A stretch of 64,000 nt of DNA, from positions 9,060,477 to 9,124,476 of the forward strand of contig CM021322.1 of assembly GCA_010645155.1 (NCBI GenBank), written 5' to 3'. The notes beneath the pieces are model-generated. The model had not been told where the DNA came from, ran no database searches, and saw only the letters and a list, made by a program, of their open reading frames with translations. The DNA is from Tigriopus japonicus (taxonomy: Eukaryota > Arthropoda > Copepoda > Harpacticoida > Harpacticidae). Below are positions 25,818 through 61,138 of this stretch, piece after piece (within the stretch, counting starts at the first letter, position 1; the number at the start of each line of letters is the position of its first letter). Position numbers and translations under genes: made by a program.

Positions 25818-26277
25818 GGTAATGGTGACGATGTGAGGTCCGAATAAAAGAGCGAACCGGTGTTGCCAGAATTTTTCGGACCCGTCATGCCAAAAAAACA
25901 TCAATATAAAGGCCAGATTTGGTCTGACAGAAAGAAATTGTATCATGGCATGAGTGGCACTTGAGTTAAGAAATTTGCAAATCAAAAGTAATAATTTAAA
26001 GCAATTCAGACGTTCTAGATTTTTTCCAAAGCATAAATGTGAGATTGAAAATACTCATTAATAATCTGAAATCTGTAAATTGAGAATCTGGTAATCAAGA
26101 ATTTTCGTTAGGGCAATAATAAAAATGTTTTTGCTTCCTTTTTGAAAGTACAATATTTATATATGAAGTGTTCTCCATGGCATTTGCCATTTTGCAATTT
26201 GAAACTATTGATTTAGATACATCTGGCAATCCTCCTTTGTTGTTCTTTCGTTTGGACCTCACATCATCACCATTACC
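25818..26277. mobile_element. Second copy of the GGTAATGG MITE
   Basis: A 460-bp element with the same ends as 22983-23434 and similar interior (GTGTTGCCAGAA near the left end, TTTGTTGTTCTTT near the right end). Flanks AACCTATC (25810-25817) and GACCTTTC (26278-26285) match at six of eight positions, a decayed target duplication, so this copy is probably the older insertion. Confidence 0.85.
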
Positions 26278-26617
26278 GACCTTTCTTTTAACAGTGGCAA
26301 AGATATGTCAAAGAACAAAATTTGTTTTGAACCAAATTCTTTAGATCATCGTTATGGGCTCCAGCGTATTTACAAAGAGACTAGATAATTTAAAAAAACA
26401 TGCTTCTCAATGTTCACCATAGTGAAATTTTTCGTGAGTGAAATTCTTTATCATAAAGTTTCCATGAATTTTTAAAAGTAAAAATCCCATCAAGAAAAAG
26501 AAAGGGAAAAGGGCGTGAAAAACACCATTTGAACTTTGAGCATTCTATATTTTTGCCCAAGACAGGACAAACCGTAGTCTTTAAAAATCAAAGAATTAAA
26601 ACATATTTAAATTTATA

Positions 26618-26920
26618 TTAAAACAAGAACAAAACTATTGATTGCGAGGATCTCGCTGAAAAAGTTCGAGTTTTGAAAAACCTTCTTGCATACCCTGAAT
26701 CAAACATAACATTTACTGTTGTCAAATGTCCCATAAAAGTTTGAATGAACTTGAGTTCTATCCACTTGATATCTCCAAGCAACCAGTTCCTCCTATCAAC
26801 ATGAGCAAGTACAGAAACCTCATCAAGACTTGACATTACTTCCACCATCAAGTGAAATCCGATTCCAAGGTGTGTTTCTTGCGCCAGATCCTGTCCTTGA
26901 CAATCAACGCCATTTGTCAT
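26618..26920 (-). other. Unrecognised 100-codon open frame
   Basis: Encodes a 100-residue product starting at an ATG, with segments such as HLGIGFHLMVEVMSSLDEV and GDIKWIELKFIQTFMGH. The amino-acid mix looks protein-like and the surrounding DNA is AT-rich, but I recognise no domain and see no splice partners. It may be a small lineage gene, a decayed transposon part, or chance. Confidence 0.2.
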
Positions 26921-27059
26921 TAGAATGGTAGTTGTCAGCGTCTACGTATTTGGAACATCTCCCTTTAGTCTCTTGTTTTTGTCATTCAGTGCCTTCACCA
27001 AAATTGTCCTTTTCACCCTCTCCTAGAAACCTTTTTCCATCACTCTTGTTTGGTTCGAA

Positions 27060-27480
27060 AGGGTGAATTTCCTGCGTGCGCTCCCCCTCTTTTCTCGTAT
27101 TGTCCCTACACACAGCCTTTGGTCCGGCCTTCTCAATAAGTTGACAACCTCGAAGGAACAACGACCGAGATCCTGTTCCTCTCTTGGCGTTTGCTTCCTT
27201 GTACGTCGTCTCCAGCATCCAAACCCACGATCGAGGGTTCATTTTGCGGCGTGTCAGCAGCAGCACTTGCTCTTGGAACGCGGTCCATTGAATCGACGAC
27301 CACCAGCATACCTTCGTGCGAGCACTTGGATATTGTTGGAACAGAAAATCTTCGTCGAGGACACGCCAAGGAAGACAAACAACAGAACACGACGCCGTCG
27401 ACAGAACTCCTAACCTGTCTGCTACTCATTGCGATCCAGGACCACTCGAAATGTTTGCAGACTGACATCACACGAGGTAG
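27060..27480. other. GC-richer island, possible 5' untranslated exon
   Basis: This stretch is clearly richer in G+C and CpG than its surroundings and is open on both strands (plus 27063-27413, minus 27133-27561), with no recognisable protein. Exon-like composition between the divergent CFAP57 and Elk genes, and a GTAGAT that could serve as a donor near 27477, make an untranslated first exon of Elk conceivable. No direct support. Confidence 0.25.
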
Positions 27481-27502
27481 ATTCTTGATCGGACTGTCTG
27501 AC

Positions 27503-27530
27503 TGACTGAGTGAGTGAGTGAGTGAGTGAA
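27503..27530. repeat. (GAGT)n microsatellite
   Basis: Six to seven tandem GAGT tetranucleotides, directly right of the GC-richer island. Confidence 0.85.
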
Positions 27531-29050
27531 TGCTGGCTAGTGATGAGCCATCTGTTTCCATTGCGGTTTTGACATTCTCGAAACATATTCGGCATGCACA
27601 GTTGAAAGGTGTGCTCTGAAGTTTTTGGCATTGTCAATGAAGAGCATGCGTCCCATCGTATGAGGGTAAGCCACTGGAAAGATCTGTGACAATGTTGTGG
27701 AGCTTAAATAGGGGAATACTGATATCTTGTCAGCCAATGTAAACAGGGAGGGAGATAGTCCGAGTTTGGGGAACGAATGCGGACAAATCTGTTTTGAGGG
27801 GAACATTAGGACCGACTTAATGATGATTCTGTTCCACTCCATGCTTACATAAGTGTTTCATCTGCAAATTGGAGCAAGATGAAGTACGTCATGTTTCACT
27901 CGGCAACTTTTCATGTTCTCGCCAAAAGATGATCTTAATGAAAAGGTCCAATAACGAACCTTCAAGTTTGGGCGTAGGACTAAACGATTTTTACGGAAAC
28001 ACGACTTTTCAATTGACTATCACAGCAGGGTATCCACAGCAATGCGTTTTTGTTCCCAGTCATCTCATAAGGACCAAAGCAGAGAAAAAAGCTCGCTTAG
28101 TTATTGTTCTTTTGGGGCCATCGAACTGAATGAAATAGTACCGAGAAAGACACCTCTTCGAAGTGTTTTCTTTTCACTTTTATTAGACTGAAGGGCTCTC
28201 TTCATTGTCTTAATGTCAAAAAATCGGCTTCCAATTCAGAAGATTGCTCAAAGCATTCATTTTGAAGATGATCAAGCAATTGTTCCGTCCAAATGTGTGG
28301 GTGGATGATGGAAAACTCGGATGGGTTAATAACAACATGATTGGGCTTAGCTTTTACTCAAGATATTGCAATAAAAGTTGAATCGAAGGGGTTCCTAACA
28401 GAAAACAAAAGCTTCCAGCTTTGCGAAACTCCAAAACCTTTTAGAATGAGCTTGCAAAGATTTAGTTTTCTGACTCAGCAAATCCTTGAACAATTTTTAC
28501 AGAATAAAATTGATGAATTATATTTGGGAAAGTGGGGTAATCGTTTATTAGATATACCTGAAATTGAAACTGAAAAGTATTTTGAACGAGTTTTCGATCC
28601 ATCTGTATTGTAGATGTTGCTGATTAACGGCAATGAGAAACTCTCCAAATTGCAAGCAAAAAGGTTCTTTCCTTCAATTACCTTAACATTCTCACTTTTT
28701 TCGTCTAGTCGAAAAAACAACAACCTTGGATCTTGGAAAACATCACATGTTTTCTTGGTTGTTTTTCAAACCGAATAAAAGCTACTTTCACGTCGTAAGC
28801 GATATCGAACCTGTTGTTCTTTCAAAGAGATTGACAAGCCAAAAATCGAGAAATCCCCGAGAGAATCGTGTTCCATTTGTGAACAATCACAAGAGCGTAG
28901 ATCACACACGCAATCTTGTACCTCATGCATAATGAGATGTGCTCGCCAATGGCAATTTGTTGATTCATTGTGACAAATATATGTCTTTCTTACGCTGATG
29001 TCTGTCTATCGAATGTACTTGAGAAACGATTTTCGATAATTGACCCAGAC

Positions 29051-29481
29051 TAGAGCACAGAGTACGGGCATAAAGTGCGCCATCTAGTGGATTTCATGCG
29101 GCAACAGCTCGCAGTTCCCATGACACACATATTTTTGAAGATCGCAACGGTAAACCATCAGTTTTGGACAAACTAAAGTGCCTCAAATGTTTACTGAGTA
29201 TTGTTAATGGACCTGTGGTGGTTTTTGGCAGAAATTATTAGTAAAATCCTTTTCAAATTGGCATGGAAATATGACTACTGAGAAGGTAATTCAGGCAAGA
29301 TATATGCCAAAATTCATCAGAAAAACACTTCTATTTGGAGTTCCGCCATCAACATTTTGGGCATTTTCGTTTGTCCAAAACTGCTGAATGACCGTTGCCC
29401 TCTTCAAAAATATGAGTATCATGGGAACTGCGAGCTTTTGCCACATGAAATCCACTAGATGGCGCACTTTATTATGCTCTA
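29051..29481. mobile_element. hAT-type MITE with long terminal inverted repeats
   Basis: A 431-bp element starting TAGAGCA and ending TGCTCTA. The arms pair for about 110 bases (AAGTGCGCCATCTAGTGG and GCTCGCAGTTCCCATGA occur inverted at both ends). A perfect 8-bp target duplication, ACCCAGAC, sits at 29043-29050 and 29482-29489. TAGAG ends with an 8-bp duplication are characteristic of hAT transposons. No transposase is encoded. Confidence 0.88.
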
Positions 29482-29540
29482 ACCCAGACCAGAGCACCAT
29501 AATAACACTAACCTAGACAACCTCAAAGCTGCTCCAGTAG

Positions 29541-29815
29541 TTATAAGATCAGTTGTTGAGGGTTTCTGGAAGTTAGTAGAAGCATCGAAGAAGCGTATGA
29601 GACAAAGTAGAAATAACAATGCTCAAGCTTGACCCCGTCTCAATCAGTCAAGACGAGCTTGATGAAACGAGTTTTTTGAAAGCAAAAAACATGAAACCTT
29701 AGCTTTTGCAAGCTGTCTGTACACCATTTCTCCTTGTTATGATACTGTCACTCAATTAGCTGATGCAAAGTCAATCCACCCATACTTCAAAACGTGCTCA
29801 ACAACTGACTGGATG
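29541..29815. mobile_element. Inverted-repeat element, copy C
   Basis: Begins with CAGTTGTTGAGGG and ends with the inverse, CTCAACAACTG. Its right half matches copy A at 16130-16400 (TTTGCAAGCTGT, GATACTGTCACTCAATTAGCTGATGC). I could not identify a target duplication. Shorter than copy B, so probably internally deleted. Confidence 0.55.
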
Positions 29816-30005
29816 TTAGATGCAGGAATCAAATGGCTCAAGTATACCAAAGTAATGTATAAATAACAATCGTCAAGTATAGTCTCTGTACATAAGTTGT
29901 CTTTCAAATGCAGCTTATGTACAAAGACTTAGCTCCAGCATTGTTATTTTTTACTTTACTTTGGTATGCTTGAACCATTTGAATTAGTGCACCTAACATC
30001 TGGGC
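29811..30005. repeat. Near-perfect palindrome (foldback element)
   Basis: Two arms of roughly 85-95 bases are inverse copies. Left-arm blocks GATGTTAGATGCA, TCAAATGG, AGTATACCAAAGTAA, AATAACAAT and TGTACATAAG recur inverted in the right arm, with a loop of about ten bases near 29903. A transcript would fold into a long hairpin. Abuts the end of copy C. Confidence 0.85.
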
Positions 30006-30497
30006 GTACAGCCTATTTTGTATCCAATACTCGTATTTGCTTTTCTCGTTGCAACTTGTCTGTGGGCCTCATCTTTAATAGGGCAAATGGGTAAATCTTG
30101 ACGAGCTTTCTATATAGAGTTTACATAACTCATTAACAACGCACAAATGAAGGAGTTTTGCTTTTGCTCATCCAGGGACCTCTGAAAGGTAGACTCAGAC
30201 CCTCAAAATTAGATACATCGTTTTCCATATTAATTAACCGAACTGGCTTTCAGAATTAGCTTTCTTGGATGAAAAGAATCCATTTTTCCATTTTTGCCTA
30301 AATCGAACATCGGATTCAAAAGTAATGCTCTTTCCAGAAAAAAAACATTTTGGTCTGGTTAAACCAAAAAAAAGCTAGCTTTTTTGTCGTATGCTTCATT
30401 TTAGACAAAGTTTTGAGAAGGCGCATTTTTGATAAAGATGAAAATTGAAATGCAGTGTACTAACACAAAAAGCTGGTTGTTGAGGTAGTTTAGAAGT

Positions 30498-31022
30498 ATA
30501 GCTAGGGTCAATTGTTCAGGGCATTTGGAAGTACAGTAAAAGCATAGTAATACGGAGTAGAAATAACCATGCTTGAGTAGGTTTTGCTACCTAAGCTGCA
30601 CTTTTCAATCCATGCACTGATCCTATTCATGGATCGACTTTGCATTAGCTGATCAAGCGACAGGATCAAAACAAAGAGAAAAACTGTTCAAGCAGCTTGC
30701 AAGAAATAAGGATTCGACTTAGCGGCTCTTGAAATAAGTTGTTTCATTAAGCTCGTCTTGACCTACAATAGAGAGGAGGCAGATTTCAACCCATGATGTA
30801 TGGTCACTCTATTGAAATCAAAACAAGAAAAAGATGTTCACAGCTTACAGCTGATCAACCTCAAAATTTTGAAAGCTGTTTTGCGTTTGCCAATACTCGA
30901 GCATGGTTAATTCTACTTTGCCTCATATGCGTCTCCAAGGATTCCGTAATCCGTGGTCTATGGCCTCTTCTATGCTTTTACTATACTTCCAAAAGCCCTC
31001 AACAACTGACCTACATGTACGT
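30498..31022. mobile_element. Inverted-repeat element, copy B (longest)
   Basis: Left end AATTGTTCAGGGCATTTGGAAG and right end, inverted, CAGTTGTTGAGGGCTTTTGGAAG, pair over about 45 bases (GTA(C/T)AGTAAAAGCATAG follows in both). The interior matches copy A almost throughout. A short open frame at 30793-31044 is part of the element and has no recognisable domain. Confidence 0.65.
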
Positions 31023-31029
31023 AGGTCAC

Positions 31030-56067
<25,038 letters not shown>

Positions 56068-56201
56068 GTCAAAATGTTTCTTGCCATAAATGCAATGAGC
56101 AACTACAAGTATGTATTTTTCAAAGATATTTTCAATTTCTTGTGTCTTTTACCTTGATCATTCCATCACCCATTCGTACATTCAGGTTCTTTTTACATCT
56201 A

Positions 56202-56207
56202 TTTATT
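56202..56207 (-). terminator. Candidate poly(A) signal of the first LRR gene
   Basis: AATAAA on the minus strand, about 260 bases past the stop codon at 56468. It lies next to the plus-strand signal of Elk, so the two 3'UTRs probably overlap. Confidence 0.35.
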
Positions 56208-56214
56208 GTGAGTA

Positions 56215-56220
56215 AATAAA
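56215..56220 (+). terminator. Candidate poly(A) signal of Elk
   Basis: AATAAA 148 bases past the Elk stop codon on the plus strand, the first such hexamer downstream. Confidence 0.5.
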
Positions 56221-56467
56221 CTGCCTATTTCATTAAGGATTGGCTTTGTAAATCTCTTGAGAGCAATTCGAAACAAGGACAACTGATTTCATCTAATCAA
56301 GAACTCCAGACTAAAGCTTGAGATTTAAAGGATGAAAGTGAACTACCGACAATGTTTACACCGACTAACCTTTAAAGAAGATCACGCAAACTTCTCATAG
56401 ATCGTGTTCTTCTTTGAAAAACAATTAACGCTAACATTGTACTTTGTCATCTTAGCATCGACTCCAA

Positions 56468-59392
56468 CTATAACGTGATGCGAATGCCGTCTCGAATATT
56501 TTTGTGCGCATATCTCCACAAAGGCCTTCCCACGGAACGAATTTCCCCTTCAATGGATTTGACCACCCGCCTCATTTCTTCCGGGCTTTTTTCATCCAGA
56601 CTTTCTTGCGGGTAACTTCCACCCGCAAATGGCAGTTTTACATTCACATCAAACCAATCTTGGGCAGCGGCACTAAATCCTTCCACGGGAAGTATAAAGT
56701 CCGTCAGTTCGGGGAAACGAACCAAAATACGGGCAATGGACACGAGAGCATTTTCGGAGATGTTATGCCCGGCAAAACTGACAAATTTGAGGGAACGCAA
56801 GTGGAAATCGTGGAGGAAAGTCACTATCTTGTTCATTAAGGAGTCCGTGATGCAGTGATCATCGACATAACGCTCATAGCCATCCATACACAGATCCAAC
56901 GATTCAATCTGAAATTGATCAAGTCAAGAACCATTGAATTTCTTTGGACGACGAGGCTAACGATAAGAATATTGATTTTTGGTAACAACAAATCAATTGC
57001 GTTCTTGTACAAATAGTCTTTGCTTATGTTAATGGACTAAGTATTTCAATTTTCAACTCAATCGAACCCCGGAGTTAAGGGTAATACTCTCTCAAAGTTT
57101 ACTACTCAATCCTAAACCAAATGAATGAGTTGGGCTTCTCCCCATAAATTATGTAACATAAGGTGGAGTTCATTCTTTTTATGCTATCTTCAGTACTTTG
57201 CTTTGACGAGGCATAACATTTCGCTTCGGCATCGACTGCTCTGGAAAACGAAATACTTAGTTTGTCCAACAAAACGAAGGTATCGTGTGCAGAATTAGGT
57301 AATCGATTAGCTTCTACTGGAAATAAATTCGAAAAATTATGTGTTTCCTCATCAAGTGAACAGATATTAGTGGACCAGATGGCTTCAATTGTCTTACCTT
57401 GTCTAGACTTTTCAGGACCAACATGATGCTATCAAACTTTATACCCAGATCAAAGTCTCCGAGAGAGATGTCAGTGATGGTTTGAGCGTGTTTAGAATTG
57501 GCTAGGAACTCGTAATCTTTGGCAGCCAATCGTGATCCCTCCACATTTAAAGAGGTCAAACTGAATGGGACATCCCCAAGTAATTCTTCCAAGCAATTGG
57601 TCACGCAATTGCCCCCCAAATACAGAGATTTCAGTCTTGGCAAGTGCTTGAGCACCTCCTTCCAACTATGTATTGCACATGGACTTGGTTCTCGGATCTC
57701 TCGGGAAATGTGGTCGAAGCGGTACCCATTGCGCTCATTTTCGGGGACTTTGGTGGAATACCATAGTGATAGTGTTTGGAGATTTTGGCATTGCTGGATG
57801 GTTCGAAGCCAAGGGTGGTGATAATGCTCGGGTCCATAGAGTTGTGAAATGAAGGTTCTCACTCCATCACGATGCGTTCGATTTGTATTGGCTTCATGGT
57901 TGAAAAGCCTTTCGTTTTGAATATCCAATGATTTCAGCGTAGACTGAAACATGAAGTTGATTTTAAACATCAAGGTTAATGACTTCATTATTAAACCGGT
58001 TTTCTTTGAACATTTTTCATGATTTTGGAGACGAGTTTTACTCTTGATTTGAAAATCAATAGCGTATTTATTTTTCAATTCTCTTTGTTAGTTCACGGCC
58101 AAAAAGTTGCAATGCCACTTAATACATATATTTCAACATACTTAGTAGATACTTTCACGGAACTTTTCGTCTCCATGTAGCAAAACTAGTCCCTGAAGAA
58201 AGCTGGTCAAAAAAAACACTTGAAAATTGATCCACGAAAAAAGATTTCACATAAATTTTAGAACAAACACCGACCTTTGTTTTTCTAAAAATGAAATAGT
58301 TTTTGTTTTTAATGTTTTATAAAGACGTTTCAAGGACGTGATTTAACTTCAAAACTGGCCTCAAAAAAAATTAATGGGGTGACGTTACCATTGGAATCAG
58401 ATTGAGAGCTCGCATGATATCTGCGCGATCCGATGTCATGAATGGAGATTTGACCGTGAGCCCAACTACCCGCAAAAATCTGGGCACCTTGGCCAAGAAA
58501 TCGAACCAAAACGATCGGTCACTTCCCGAGGTTAAATCGCCAATAACCTCGATACCATCTAAAAATTGAACAATTAGAAAAACCTACTCATCTGAAATCA
58601 ATTCTTCGATTCCAACTCACAATCTGGGTCCACTTTCTCAAGATCTCGTAAAAGACCCTTGTGTCTTCGCAGGCATTTTCTCAAGAATGAGTAATACGTA
58701 TCACATTCGGGTGTGGCATGAAGCTTGAGCCGTTTTAGGTTCTTGTTCTGACCTTGACTAAGACTGTGAATGAACAAGTCCACAACTGTCATGATGCGTT
58801 TGGAGAACCGATATTCATCGTCCTCATTCGGACCGCCCATTTCGAAATTCAAGGCGTTATCCTCATGATTATACAACTCATTATCCGCCGAACCAATGCC
58901 CAAAGTCATAAATGGCCAATGTCGAAGAATCTTTTGGATGAGATAAGGTCGGAATCGTTTCAGGGTCATGGCCACACTGAACATTTGTCGGAAGAGCGTG
59001 TGAGGTACGGAGCTCGCCAATTCGTGCTCAAATGCTCGGAAGTCTTTGGTAGATTTCAGCCAGGTGCCAATACTCAATTCTACTAGAGATCGAAGACGAT
59101 CAGATCCTCCTTGGAGCTTTTTGCCCTTGGGTGTGAGTGAGAAGTGATGCTGATTCTGATTCGGATTGTCGGGGTTAAAAAAGTATTGGAAGGGATCATC
59201 ATCTTGTGAATCGTCATTAAGCTCTTCTTCATCGTCTTCGTCGGTGTTCACGTGATCAAAGGGCCCTTCGTTTTCGTTCTCACTCACTTCAGAATCCACA
59301 TCATTGGGATCAGGAGCGGGTGGATGAGGTAGAGGATGATGCTCTTCCGGATTATCCAAGTTCACGCCCTCTCCAGGATTCGCCATGATCAC
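56468..59392 (-). CDS. Leucine-rich-repeat protein, PRAME/LRRC14-like (paralog 1)
   Basis: Four exons on the minus strand, 59392-58621, 58558-58389, 57943-57398, 56908-56468, all in phase, give 642 residues. An acidic Asp/Glu/Asn-rich N-terminus (about residues 1-85) precedes a segment resembling the PRAME/LRRC14 N-terminal region (SVPHTLFRQMF, ILRHWPFMTLGIG). LRRs follow (RLKSLYLGGNCV, FSLTSLNVEGSRL, TITDISLGDFDL, LKFVSFAGHNIS). PRAME and LRRC14-type proteins are known as Cullin-2 RING ligase adaptors or NF-kB regulators; applying that here is inference. It is a tandem duplicate of the gene at 61139-63196, with the same exon plan except one intron. A second in-frame ATG, two codons later, is also possible. 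Family confidence is moderate; the gene model is strong. Confidence 0.82.
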
Positions 59393-61097
59393 GAAACACT
59401 ATCTTTCTCACTCTTGAACCTCTGAAAAAAACGAGAAGGATTGATGTTGTAGGATATGTATAAACCCAAAAGGATGCAGATAAAAACATGCAAATAAGTG
59501 GGTTGGCTTGAGTAACAAAAAAAAATAAGTTAGCGTAGTGTTTATTTCTTTTCAAAACGACTTATTAAAAAATAATCTTATTTTATGAACAAACGAGATT
59601 GTGTTCAATTTGAGCTTAAGTATGAGCCACTCTGAGGTTTGAACCGAGTTTGTTTTATTAGCATTTAGGTTGTCATTAGTACAGATGATTAATCTTTAAA
59701 ACACCTTAAACTACCATTCAAACAAAAATATGAAGCGTTTCTTTGGCCTTTCGCATGAAAAATGGAAATAATATCGATTTTACTTTCATTTTAAAACATG
59801 CCCTGGAGAAAATATAAACGCATAAGTGCATTCCATCAAACATTTTTAAGAATTTCCTTATTGGCCTTCTTTCAAACCCATTTCCATGCATATAACATGT
59901 TGCTGCATTTGTGTTTCCATACAATTTAAATGGGCGGTTGTACTATCAGAGGAATTGCCAAAAATAACAGCCATACTTACAAATCGTTACAACCTAACAA
60001 CGTTCTGATATTGGCCAAAGAAACAAGGAAAATAAATGCGTCAAGTCAACAGCTGATATGCATTAACTGAGCAAAAGATATCTGTGTACACAAGGTCACT
60101 CTGACAAAATGGCTTGACAAACCTCTGGTTTGGAAGAAAATTGAGCCAATGGGACAAAAATTCTGGAACCAATTGGTTTCTTAAAACCGGAAGGACGTTG
60201 TAGTCACCGCCAGCTTGAGGTCTGGAAGTAGGAATTTCACAACGTTTCAAGTCTATCAAGGCAACATTGCTCAATGCAGTGGCCATCAGGTAACAACATG
60301 ATTGGCTCTGCTTCTCGAGTTTGCTCTTGGAAAACACAGTGACCAGCAGTAGTATGAAATAAATAACCAAAAGTCAAAGAAGTTACACCAATAACATGTT
60401 TTTCATAATATTGAGAAAGGGATTTTTACCAGCGTGTTGGGAACAAAAAGTGACCTTGAAACAATAAAACACTTGGTATTTGCCTCTGTGCTATTTTTAG
60501 TAAAAGTGCGTGCATTTAGAATCCAATTTTAAGTCCATTTTTGTAACTCATTTGTAGGGCCCTTAAATATTTTTTAATATAAAGTATTTTAGAATTATTT
60601 CTCCGTTTTTGCTCGATTTTTTAAATATTTTGGCTGTTTCACCGAAAAAATAAAGTTCTCGAATATTTGAGTTAGAAAAAAATATTTCAGGCAAAATTGA
60701 GGAAAATAAATGAATGACCAATCCTCAAGAGGGCTTGCCCAAAATAAACCCTAAATACAAAAATCTATGAAATTCCATTTGTTTTGGGATTCGACATGCA
60801 CAACCAAAACTACTACCAAACACGAAAAAACTGCGCCATCCCCTGAGGCAAATTAAAAATTGTAGTTAGATCACTTACATGTCAAATGTATGCCTCCCAA
60901 CACGGTCAAATGCATTAAAGTCACTTTTCCGGGCCCTACTCATTTGGTATTTCCAGCCACCTTGGAATCTACAACGAATTTCAGATTAACATAACAAAAT
61001 GTTGTTAATATCTATCAATTATGTAGTTTTATTAACGCAACCCATGTCGATTATGGAGAGATTACTAATGGTGCAATCTTAAAGATCTAGAATGATA
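59393..61097. other. Intergenic DNA between the two LRR genes
   Basis: AT-rich, with the promoter of paralog 1 on the right side of its start. A 109-codon minus-strand frame at 60041-60370 has no recognisable domain and I do not call it. No repeat family member identified. Confidence 0.55.
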
Positions 61098-61103
61098 TTT
61101 ATT
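61098..61103 (-). terminator. Candidate poly(A) signal of the second LRR gene
   Basis: AATAAA on the minus strand 36 bases past the stop codon at 61139, implying a very short 3'UTR. Confidence 0.5.
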
Positions 61104-61138
61104 TTATCGTAAAGATAGAGCGATTGACATGGATTTGT

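Noticed and set aside
60041..60370. 109-codon minus-strand frame between the LRR genes
   Set aside because: No recognisable domain, promoter or splice context; likely chance.
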